Assembly: GCF_026341825.1 (NCBI RefSeq)
Contig: NZ_JAPENY010000001.1
Span: forward strand, 3,906,001-3,970,000
Direction: 5' to 3'
Length of the DNA: 64,000 nt
Source of the DNA: Streptomyces sp. NBC_00620
Lineage (GTDB): Bacteria > Actinomycetota > Actinomycetes > Streptomycetales > Streptomycetaceae
In this document: one piece after another, positions 57,399 to 64,000 of the stretch
Layout: each line of letters opens with the position of its first letter
How positions within the stretch are numbered: position 1 is the stretch's first letter
Program-made: the position numbers and the translations under genes
The notes under the pieces: generated by a model
The model's database searches: none
Told to the model about the DNA's origin: nothing
The model's input: only the letters and a program-made list of their open reading frames with translations

Positions 57399-60346
57399 GC
57401 GGATGTGCGGCCGGGGGAGTCCACCGCCTTCACAGGCACTCCGCCGGCCGCGCTGCCCATCAGCGTCAGCTTCACCTCACCGGGACCTGAGGGTGTGGTC
57501 CCGTCGGACAGGACAGCGAGGGCCAGCGTGTTGGCTCCACGTGTGCGCAGCACCCCGTTCGGCAGGACGAAGGTGTGCTGGGGGCCTACGTCGTTGATGT
57601 ACTGGCCCATGTTCCAGCCGTTCAGGAAGATCTGGACGCGGTAGGCGCGGGCGGGGTCGTCGGTGAGCGTGAGCCCGATCGAGGCGTCCACGCCGGGGTC
57701 GACGGCGAGCCGGAACCCGGTCCGGTACCAGACGACACCCTGCCGCCGCTCCGCCCGGGGGAAGTCGACGACCTTCCAGTCGCCGTCCGCGAACCCCGGC
57801 AGATGCCAGCCCTCGCGTTCCCCGTACAGCCCGCCGTTGTTGAGCGGCCCGCGCACCGGGTCAGCGGCCCCCTCGCCCCGAATCCGCCAAGTGACGGCCG
57901 GAGAAGCCCCGTTGAAGGTCACGGCGGTCAGCCCTCGGGCCGCCTTGTGCGTGTCGTCGGCCTTGCCGTCCTGGTCGTGCTGCATACGGCGGACGAGGAC
58001 GGAGAGGACATGCGGCCCTTCGTCGACCTGGACGGGGAAGGTCGCCGTGTCCGTCCAAGTCCCTTGCCGCACCGTCTTCTTGTCCGGCACCGGCATCCGG
58101 TGCGTACCCAGCGGCTTCCCGTCCAGCCACGCCATCAGCAACCCCTGCGTGCCCGTGGTGAAGGCGAGGGACACCGTCTCCGCCGCGCCGCCCTCGAAGT
58201 GCCCCCGGTACCAGACGTCCCCGTAGTGGAAGCCGTAGTCGTCGGCGAACAGCACGGGCTGCCCGGCCGGTACGGGCGTGGTGCTGAACGAAGACGTCCT
58301 GTTCGCGAGCCGCCACGCCGAGTCGTCGAAGCCGGCCTCGGACTCCGGGTTCTCCGCGGACCGCCGCCAGTTGGCCAGCTCGGGGAGCCGCACACCCGGC
58401 ACCCCGGGCAGCCGCTGCTCGGCCCGAAGACTCCCGGACTTCGTGGCCAGCGTCCTCAACGTGCCCTGATTCCAGACGACTTCGCTCACACCCCGTGGCC
58501 CCCAGACCTCCAGGTCGGCCGCCTCCACGGTGTCCCCGGTGAGATGAAGGGCCGAGCCGCGCACGGTGGCGGTGCGCAGCAGCGCCGGGCCGCGCACCAG
58601 TACCGGCCCCGACGGGGTGTCGTACCGCCACAGCCGCCCGGAGGTCCCGTCGTCGGCGAGGAGCAGCAGCAGCGGTGCCGAGGTGCCGCCGCCCTCCACC
58701 AACACCCGTACAAGACCGTCGAGTTGAGTGGAGACCCGGAGCACGCCACTCTCGTACTCGTGTACCGCTTCCCCCTCCAGCACGGTGACGGTCGGCTCGC
58801 TCGCGCACTCCAACGCGGTCTCGGTGCGCTCGCCGGAGCGGCCTGTGAGCACGGCGATGTCCTGCCGTCCCGCCGAGAGCCAGAGCATCGGCTGTGCGGT
58901 GGAGTGCCGCAGCGTCCGCCGCCCGACGGCGATCCCGGTGGCGAGGAGCCGGGCGTCGCGGGCGGGCACGGTGAGCGGCAGCTCCGCGAACGGGAGCGCC
59001 GTCGTCACCTCCGCCGCGCTGTCATTGCGTACGACATAGAAGTGGGCGCCGGTGTCCGGGTTGACCAGCGGATACACCTTGACCTGCGGGTCCGTCCCCG
59101 CGAGCGCCTTCGCCCGGTCCAGCTTGGCCAGGTCGGGCACGGAACGCAGCAGCTGCCCGATCTGGTGCATCGGGATCAGCTTGGGGGTCGGCCGGCGGGC
59201 CTCGTCGAGGGCGGCGCCGTAGTCGTACGAGGTGTAGACGATCGGCGCGGGCAGCCAGCCCCAGGAGGTGCCGCCGAAGGTCATGTAGACGTTGTGGATC
59301 TTGATGCCGTTGGCGAGGTTGGTGAGGTAGAAGCGCCGCTCGTACGCCGCGTCACGCGTCCTGGCCGACTCGGCGTACCCCAAGCCGCCGAACTCCACCC
59401 CGCCCCACGGATCGAACCAGCCGCCCCCGAACTCGGGCACGAATCCCGGGGTCCGCGGACTCGCCGTCGAGCCGCCCTTCGTACCGCCGACGCCGAAGTA
59501 GCCCCAGTCCGGCGGGGGTTTGAAGGGCGACGGATACCCGTCGAAGCCGTACAGGTAACGCCCCTTTTCCCCACCGGTGTCGAAGGTCCCGGGGGCCCAA
59601 TGGCCGTTCCTGCCCTTGTCGTTGTGGAACAGCGGCACGTCGATTCCGTCGGCGCGCGCCTTGGCGTACAGGTGGGCCATGTAGTCGCGGCCGAGGGGGC
59701 TGGTGACGTGGTCCGCGTACTCGTTCTCCAGCTGGTAGAGGACGACCGTGCCGCCGCCGTCGCTGTAGAGGTGCCGGGCGACGATGCGGTCGACGACGGT
59801 CAGCCACTCGTCGACGTGCTTCAGATAGGTCGGGTCGGAGGTCCGCGCCGTGCCCTTGGTCGCGGTCAGCCAGCCGGGGAAACCGCCCGCGTCGACCTCG
59901 GCGTTGATGTAAGGACCCGGGCGCAGGATCACGTACAGGCCGGTCTCCGCGGCCATGCGCAGGAACAGGTCGAGGTCCCGGACGCCGGTGAAGTCGTACT
60001 TCCCGGGCGCGGGGGAGTGGTAGTTCCAGGACACGTAGATGCTGATCGCGTTGTAGCCGTGGGCGCGCAGCTTCTGCAGGACGTCCCGCCACAGGGACGG
60101 GCTCGGGAGGCGGAAGGGGTGGACCTCGCCGGACCAGAGGACGACGCGCCTGCCGTCGATCAGCATCGAGTACTTGTCGAAGCCGATGGTGTGCCGGTGG
60201 CCGTCGGCGCCGGGCGGTCCGGGTGCGGGTCCGGTGGGTGCGGTACCGGCGGCGTGGGCGCTGCCGCTCCCGCCGGCACTGTTCAGGGTGAGGCCGAGTG
60301 CGGTGGTCGTGGCGAGTGCGCTGAAGGTACGTCTGCTCAACACCAT
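57395..60346 (-). CDS. Secreted GH35 beta-galactosidase
   Basis: 983 residues. Twin-arginine signal LSRRTFSALATTTALGLTLN. The TIM barrel (about 55-400) has LWRDVLQKLRAHGYNAISIY, LRPGPYINAEVDAGGFPGWL, acid/base Glu in YQLENEYADH (about 208) and nucleophile Glu in GFVPEFGGGWFDPWGG (about 303). C-terminal jelly-roll domains with WYRTGFRLAVDPGVDASIGL and GWNMGQYINDVGPQHTFVLP as in fungal-type GH35. It would remove galactose from arabinogalactan side chains, complementing the convergent arabinan genes. Confidence 0.92.
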   Translation of the reverse strand: MVLSRRTFSALATTTALGLTLNSAGGSGSAHAAGTAPTGPAPGPPGADGHRHTIGFDKYSMLIDGRRVVLWSGEVHPFRLPSPSLWRDVLQKLRAHGYNAISIYVSWNYHSPAPGKYDFTGVRDLDLFLRMAAETGLYVILRPGPYINAEVDAGGFPGWLTATKGTARTSDPTYLKHVDEWLTVVDRIVARHLYSDGGGTVVLYQLENEYADHVTSPLGRDYMAHLYAKARADGIDVPLFHNDKGRNGHWAPGTFDTGGEKGRYLYGFDGYPSPFKPPPDWGYFGVGGTKGGSTASPRTPGFVPEFGGGWFDPWGGVEFGGLGYAESARTRDAAYERRFYLTNLANGIKIHNVYMTFGGTSWGWLPAPIVYTSYDYGAALDEARRPTPKLIPMHQIGQLLRSVPDLAKLDRAKALAGTDPQVKVYPLVNPDTGAHFYVVRNDSAAEVTTALPFAELPLTVPARDARLLATGIAVGRRTLRHSTAQPMLWLSAGRQDIAVLTGRSGERTETALECASEPTVTVLEGEAVHEYESGVLRVSTQLDGLVRVLVEGGGTSAPLLLLLADDGTSGRLWRYDTPSGPVLVRGPALLRTATVRGSALHLTGDTVEAADLEVWGPRGVSEVVWNQGTLRTLATKSGSLRAEQRLPGVPGVRLPELANWRRSAENPESEAGFDDSAWRLANRTSSFSTTPVPAGQPVLFADDYGFHYGDVWYRGHFEGGAAETVSLAFTTGTQGLLMAWLDGKPLGTHRMPVPDKKTVRQGTWTDTATFPVQVDEGPHVLSVLVRRMQHDQDGKADDTHKAARGLTAVTFNGASPAVTWRIRGEGAADPVRGPLNNGGLYGEREGWHLPGFADGDWKVVDFPRAERRQGVVWYRTGFRLAVDPGVDASIGLTLTDDPARAYRVQIFLNGWNMGQYINDVGPQHTFVLPNGVLRTRGANTLALAVLSDGTTPSGPGEVKLTLMGSAAGGVPVKAVDSPGRTSA

Positions 60347-60417
60347 GTGGTTCTCCGGTGGACAGGGGCGGCGCGGGTGCGGCCATTGTCCACAGCGATT
60401 CGCCCCACAATGGTGGC

Positions 60418-60879
60418 ATGAGGATCTCGGCGCGGGCGGATTACGCGGTACGGGCGCTACTGGAGCTGGCCGTCCGGCAGGACGACGGCGCTCCGGTGAA
60501 GGCCGAGGTCATCGCCACCGCGCAGGTGATTCCGTACAAGTTCCTGGAGGGAATCCTCGCCGACCTCCGGCGTGGCGGCCTGGTCGTCAGCCGGCGCGGC
60601 GGCAGCGGCGGCTATGTGCTGGCCCGGTCCGCCGACGCGATCACCGTCGCGGATGTCATCCGTACGGTCGACGGCCCCATCGTGTCGGTACGCGGCGAAC
60701 GGCCCACCCAGCTCACCTACACCGGGCCCGCCGAACCGCTGCTGCCGCTGTGGGTCGCGGTCCGCGCCAACGTACGGCGGATCCTGGAGGGCGTCACACT
60801 CGCGGACATCGCGGCGAACGCCCTCCCGGAACCGGTACGGAAGCTGGCGGCGGAGCCGACGTCCTGGGAGAACCCCTGA
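60418..60879 (+). CDS. Rrf2-family regulator without iron-sulfur cysteines
   Basis: 153 residues: MRISARADYAVRALLELAVR, then AQVIPYKFLEGILADLRRGG, LVVSRRGGSGGYVLARSADA and ITVADVIRTVDGPIVSVRGE. This is the complete Rrf2 winged-helix pattern. The protein has no cysteine at all, so it cannot carry the IscR/NsrR cluster; a CymR-like or small-molecule mode is implied. No ribosome site is visible. Divergent from the GH35 gene by 71 bp, and near a TauE-type transporter, which suggests sulfur control (inference). Confidence 0.88.
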   Translation: MRISARADYAVRALLELAVRQDDGAPVKAEVIATAQVIPYKFLEGILADLRRGGLVVSRRGGSGGYVLARSADAITVADVIRTVDGPIVSVRGERPTQLTYTGPAEPLLPLWVAVRANVRRILEGVTLADIAANALPEPVRKLAAEPTSWENP

Positions 60880-60901
60880 CCCCCGCTGTTCGGATGCCTG
60901 T

Positions 60902-61411
60902 TCAGTTGCCGCAGCCCGTGGAGACGCGGGCCTTGTTGGACCAGGTGTTGGTGGTCACGTCGAGCGCCATCAGCGTCGAGTTCTTCGCGTAGCCGTAGGC
61001 GGTGCAGTCCAGCAGGCCGGTCGTGATGTTGAAGGCCCCGCCGTGGCGCCCGGAGAGGGAACGCGCGGTCGTGGTCTTGTACCAGACCGGAACCCCCGGC
61101 ACGCCACCGTCCTTGAAGAGGACCATCTTCACCTGGCCGCCGATGGTGAAGCTCTGGCCGCGCAGGACGAGGCCGTAGACGCCGATCGTGCTCGGCGAGC
61201 GGGTGGCCCAGATGTACGGGTTGTACCCGTAGGCCTTGCCCTCCACCGCGGCAGGCCCGGTGGCCGTCGCAGACGCCGACTTGGCGGCGTTCGTACGGGC
61301 GGCCGTGTCCGGGTTCCCGCCGCACCCGGTGGTGGCGACGGCGGCCGCGGCGAACAGGACCGCGAGTCCGAGTGTGGCGGCGCGGCGGTTGGAGCCGGTG
61401 ATGTTGACCAT
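60902..61411 (-). CDS. Putative secreted lipoprotein, unknown function
   Basis: 169 residues from the ATG at 61411 after GGGGGAGAACAAC. Signal peptide RRAATLGLAVLFAAAAVATT followed by GCGG; the cysteine fits a lipobox, weakly. The mature domain is small and beta-rich (YIWATRSPSTIGVYGLVLRG; FTIGGQVKMVLFKDGGVPG; TTGLLDCTAYGYAKNSTLMA) with two Cys that could pair. I do not recognise the family. Confidence 0.75.
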   Translation of the reverse strand: MVNITGSNRRAATLGLAVLFAAAAVATTGCGGNPDTAARTNAAKSASATATGPAAVEGKAYGYNPYIWATRSPSTIGVYGLVLRGQSFTIGGQVKMVLFKDGGVPGVPVWYKTTTARSLSGRHGGAFNITTGLLDCTAYGYAKNSTLMALDVTTNTWSNKARVSTGCGN

Positions 61412-61871
61412 GTTGTTCTCCCCCTGGAAACCGTCGGCCGCGACCCCGTGGGCGGCCGGCGTGCAGAGGGACACCGGGCCGCGTACGGCGGTTGCGGCGG
61501 CGTGTGCGACGAGACCGTCACAGGGTTTGCGGTGGGGTCGGGCGGCGCGCGGAAACCGCAGGTCAGAGGTATTGGCCGGGGGAGGGCTCGGCGGCCGGAG
61601 CGTAGCCGTGAATTCGCCTGCGAACGGAGGGCCGTACGTCCCGGGGCACTAGCCGGACCGGGCCCGCTGAGGTAGCCGGGGAGGCGAGGGCCTCCGATGG
61701 AGGGCCGGGTTCCGTCTGTGAAGCATCCTCATTCCGTACTAAGGCCGTACTCAGGTTCAGCCCCTAACGTCACGTCCCGTCAATCCCTATCGAATCGATA
61801 GGAAAGACCGGAAAGGCCGGAGCGGCCGGAACGACGGCCGGATTGACGGCCAGAACGACGGGACGGATCCC
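61412..61871. other. Divergent intergenic region, 460 bp
   Basis: This holds the promoters of the lipoprotein (minus) and the TauE gene (plus). Besides the palindrome at 61786-61802 it has CCGTACTAAGG and CCGTACTCAGG as a short direct repeat at 61735-61755, and GGCCGGA-type repeats just before the TauE start. No gene is supported. Confidence 0.5.
61786..61802 (+). promoter_or_regulatory. Palindrome CCTATCGA-A-TCGATAGG upstream of the TauE gene
   Basis: Perfect 8-bp arms around a single A, 70 bp before the start codon. Size and symmetry fit an Rrf2-type operator, and an Rrf2 gene lies 1 kb away. The assignment is inferred. Confidence 0.65.
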
Positions 61872-62783
61872 ATGCGCACGCTCATCCTGCTGGCTCTCGC
61901 GGGCCTCGGGGCCCAGCTGGTCGACGGCAGCCTGGGCATGGCCTACGGCGTGACCTCGACCACCCTGCTGCTCGCCATGGGCACCAACCCGGCGCTGGCC
62001 TCGGCCACGGTCCACCTCTCCGAGATCGGCACCACGCTGATGTCGGGCGCCTCGCACTGGCGCTTCGGCAACGTGGACTGGAAGGTCGTCGCCAAGATCG
62101 GCGTACCGGGCGCGGTCGGCTCCTTCCTGGGTGCGACGGTCCTCTCCAAGCTCTCGACCGAGGTGGCCGAACCGGCCATGTCCCTGATCCTGTTCGGCCT
62201 CGGCCTGTACGTCATGTCCCGCTTCACCTTCCGCGGCATGCCCAAGGGCAACCTCGGCAAGCCGCTGCGCAAACGGTTCCTCGCGCCGCTCGGCCTGGTC
62301 GCCGGGTTCCTGGACGCGACGGGCGGAGGCGGCTGGGGCCCGGTCGGTACGCCCGCGCTGCTTGCCAGCGGCCGGATGGAGCCGCGCAAGGTGATCGGCT
62401 CGATCGACACCAGCGAGTTCCTGGTGGCGGTCGCCGCGAGTCTCGGGTTCCTGTTCTCGCTCGGCTCCCAGGGCCTCAACTGGGGCTGGGTCCTCGCCTT
62501 CCTGCTCGGCGGCCTGGTCGCCGCCCCCGTCGCCGCCTGGCTGGTCCGTCTCGTACCGCCGCGCGTACTCGGCTCCGCGGTCGGCGGCATCATCATCGTC
62601 ACCAACGTCCGTACGCTCCTGAAGAGCGACTGGATCGGCGCGTCCGGAGCGGTCAGCACCCCCGTCTACGTACTGCTCTACGCGCTGTGGGCTGCCGCCC
62701 TGACGTACTCGATCCGCGCCTACCGTCAGGAGAAGGCGGCGGAGGCGGAGCTTGTCGAGGAGCGGCAGCCCGTCGCGGTTTAG
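61872..62783 (+). CDS. TauE/SafE-family anion (sulfite/sulfonate) transporter
   Basis: 303 residues, about eight helices. Family motifs: GAQLVDGSLGMAYGVTSTTL in the first half and VAGFLDATGGGGWGPVGTPA in the second, the paired TauE signature. These proteins move sulfite, sulfonate or organosulfur anions, generally outward. A palindromic operator and a nearby Rrf2 regulator hint at sulfur-responsive control. Convergent with the dioxygenase-like gene, 13 bp apart. Confidence 0.88.
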   Translation: MRTLILLALAGLGAQLVDGSLGMAYGVTSTTLLLAMGTNPALASATVHLSEIGTTLMSGASHWRFGNVDWKVVAKIGVPGAVGSFLGATVLSKLSTEVAEPAMSLILFGLGLYVMSRFTFRGMPKGNLGKPLRKRFLAPLGLVAGFLDATGGGGWGPVGTPALLASGRMEPRKVIGSIDTSEFLVAVAASLGFLFSLGSQGLNWGWVLAFLLGGLVAAPVAAWLVRLVPPRVLGSAVGGIIIVTNVRTLLKSDWIGASGAVSTPVYVLLYALWAAALTYSIRAYRQEKAAEAELVEERQPVAV

Positions 62784-62796
62784 CCGGCCGTACCGG

Positions 62797-63672
62797 TCAG
62801 CTGTCGACGCCGACCGTGAGGGTCGCCGCGTACCCGTCCGACACGCTCGACCCGAGCGCCGTCAGGGTCAGCAGACCGGAGGACGCGCCGCCGTCGTCGT
62901 AGATGGAGTCGTTGGAGAGCAGGGTCTCCTGGGTGGTGTTCGCCGAGTACGGCGAGGTCGCCTGGATCTCCGTGTTGATGTCCTCGTCGAAGAACAGCTG
63001 ACCGGTGTGGATGACCTCGCCGCCGGTGTACGAGTCGTCGGTGAGCGTCACGTCCGTGTGCACGCGCATATGGACGTGGACGGCGCGCGAGATGTAGTGG
63101 CCGGGCCAGATCGAGGTGATGTTGACCTGGCCGTCGGCGTCGGTGATCTGCCCGCCGCGCAGGAAGGTGCCGTTGTCCTCCTCCTCGTGACCGTTGCCGC
63201 CGACGAACCCGGAGTACTCGCCGAGCGAGTCGCAGTGCCAGAGCTCGACGAGCGCACCGGCCAGCGGGGCGCAGTCGTCCGCGACATCGACGACCGTCAA
63301 GGTGTACCGGACCTCGAAGCCCTCCTTGTCCTCACGGATGTCCTCACGGACGAGAGCACCGTCGAGGGAGTACGGACCTTCGGTGACCTCGGCGTTGAGG
63401 GTGCAGACGGTGGTGGTGGCGGAGGTGGACGCGGATGCGGAGGCCGACGCGGAGGTGGACTTGGTGGGCTTCGGTTTGCCCTTCTTGGCGGACGTCGGGT
63501 CGGCCGAGGCGATACCCGCGACCGCGAGTCCGCCCACGACGGCGACGGTGCCACCGCCGATCAGGACGCGCCGCCGCTGGACGCTCTTGTCACGGCGGTG
63601 GGCCCCGGCGCCGGGGGTGTTGCCGTGCTGCTCAGGTTGCTCATGTCGAGCTGGGGTCTCAGTCATGGACAT
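62797..63672 (-). CDS. Secreted intradiol-dioxygenase-like protein
   Basis: 291 residues (ATG at 63672; another in-frame ATG at 63666). A twin-arginine-like signal (QRRRVLIGGGTVAVVGGLAV) and a Ser/Ala/Thr linker precede the intradiol fold: TEGPYSLDGALVREDIREDK, LVELWHCDSLGEYSGF, then IWPGHYISRAVHVHMRV, which supplies a Tyr and the two His iron ligands. The first ligand Tyr is probably in GEYSGF. Export is unusual for classical catechol dioxygenases but known for Streptomyces lignin-active homologues. A paralogue lies directly upstream. Confidence 0.85.
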   Translation of the reverse strand: MSMTETPARHEQPEQHGNTPGAGAHRRDKSVQRRRVLIGGGTVAVVGGLAVAGIASADPTSAKKGKPKPTKSTSASASASASTSATTTVCTLNAEVTEGPYSLDGALVREDIREDKEGFEVRYTLTVVDVADDCAPLAGALVELWHCDSLGEYSGFVGGNGHEEEDNGTFLRGGQITDADGQVNITSIWPGHYISRAVHVHMRVHTDVTLTDDSYTGGEVIHTGQLFFDEDINTEIQATSPYSANTTQETLLSNDSIYDDGGASSGLLTLTALGSSVSDGYAATLTVGVDS

Positions 63673-63774
63673 GGAAGGTATGGGCGCAGCTGAGGAACTC
63701 CTTGATGTGCGCCTGTGAATGCGCTGGGAATCTAAGCCACAACTGACCCTTTTTGAGCGGGAGTTGGGGCAGGT

Positions 63775-63865
63775 GCCACACGACTGGCAGATCTGTCCCA
63801 GCAGCGGGTCGGAAAAAGCCTGGTCGTGCAGTCTGCCGCTGGGACGAATCTGCCAGTCGTGTGGC
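63775..63865. repeat. 91-bp hairpin with 28-bp arms between tandem dioxygenase genes
   Basis: GCCACACGACTGGCAGAT-CT-GTCCCAGC at 63775-63802 pairs with 63838-63865 with 26 of 28 bases complementary; the loop is 35 bases. It starts 22 bp after the upstream paralogue's stop, so a transcription terminator or mRNA stabiliser is likely. There is no U-tract. A weaker CAACT/AGTTG pair lies at 63740-63766. Confidence 0.85.
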
Positions 63866-63887
63866 TGTCGGGGTGAGGGAGGACGGA

Positions 63888-64000
63888 TCAGCTCGATTCG
63901 ATGCCGAGGGTGAGGGTGCCGGCGTAGCCGGAGGTGGGGGAGGTGCCCAGGGCTGTCAGGGTGAGGAGGCCGGAGGCGGCGCCTCCTTCGTCGTAGATGC
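63888..64000 (-). CDS. Second intradiol-dioxygenase-like protein, C-terminal end only
   Basis: Only the last 36 codons are in the window: IYDEGGAASGLLTLTALGTS, then PTSGYAGTLTLGIESS and TGA. They align closely with the C terminus of the downstream gene (IYDDGGASSGLLTLTALGSS). It is a tandem paralogue on the same strand; the rest lies beyond base 64000. Confidence 0.88.
   Translation of the reverse strand, partial: IYDEGGAASGLLTLTALGTSPTSGYAGTLTLGIESS

Noticed and set aside
57575..60421. 948-codon open frame on the plus strand opposite the GH35 gene
   Set aside because: It is a high-GC shadow of the beta-galactosidase, low-complexity Arg/Val/Gly/Pro composition, no motif; the minus-strand gene has full catalytic motifs and signal peptide.

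Overview
The window is high-GC, densely coded actinobacterial chromosome, almost certainly Streptomyces. The evidence is strong third-position GC bias, many GTG starts, 4-bp ATGA/GTGA gene overlaps, Tat-type signal peptides, Streptomyces-typical families (SAV_2336-like, SPW_0924-like, MAB_1171c-like, DUF3068) and two dispersed Streptomyces repeat motifs. The order mbl-like / protease system / S8 peptidase / carboxyltransferase / matB recalls a conserved Streptomyces core segment (from memory, not checked). No rRNA, tRNA, CRISPR array, intact insertion sequence or replication origin was seen.

Layout. (1) 1-9842, minus strand: the start of a GAF sensor kinase, an MreB-like (Mbl) actin homologue, then a four-gene NTP-dependent conflict-type system: Trypco1 protein, trypsin/VMAP-C protein, MoxR ATPase, and a 1635-residue vWA-like/pseudokinase/winged-helix-BTAD/HAD protein. 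(2) 10113-13748: secreted subtilisin-like protease. (3) 13864-19414: malonate module with carboxyltransferase, matB and matC opposite a FadR-type GntR regulator; four 24-bp repeats and two inverted copies of their core lie between them. (4) 19415-24270: rearranged zone with a broken small gene, an orphan leaderless substrate-binding protein, a second partial copy of the GntR gene, a CpdA-like phosphodiesterase opposite a MocR regulator, and a frameshifted anti-sigma-type ATPase. (5) 24430-30052: UTRA regulator pair, then a two-gene operon (GNAT-aminotransferase fusion plus CdsA-like enzyme) bracketed by a 21-bp direct repeat, then a membrane protein. (6) 30185-34067: translationally coupled module of XRE regulator, ImmA/IrrE-type metalloprotease, seven-helix protein and FAD monooxygenase; then an ATP-grasp gene.

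(7) 35012-46199, minus strand: a tight eight-gene operon (GT4 glycosyltransferase, methyltransferase, AftD-like giant GT-C enzyme, condensation/acyltransferase, methyltransferase, EamA-like transporter, Trm112-like, FkbM methyltransferase) that looks like assembly and decoration of a surface glycan or glycolipid. (8) 46458-49747: DUF3068 membrane protein, a 50-residue membrane peptide, two adjacent coding minisatellites and a PucR-type regulator. (9) 49903-60346: arabinan/arabinose utilisation: IclR regulator, lactonase, CUT1 importer (no ATPase), GH43 and GH51 arabinosidases, and a convergent GH35 beta-galactosidase. (10) 60418-64000: cysteine-free Rrf2 regulator, lipoprotein, TauE/SafE transporter, and tandem secreted intradiol-dioxygenase-like proteins separated by a 91-bp hairpin.

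Strongest candidates for under-described biology are the vWA-MoxR-VMAP system with its pseudokinase hub, the AftD-centred glycan operon, and the GNAT-aminotransferase/CdsA operon with its flanking repeat.
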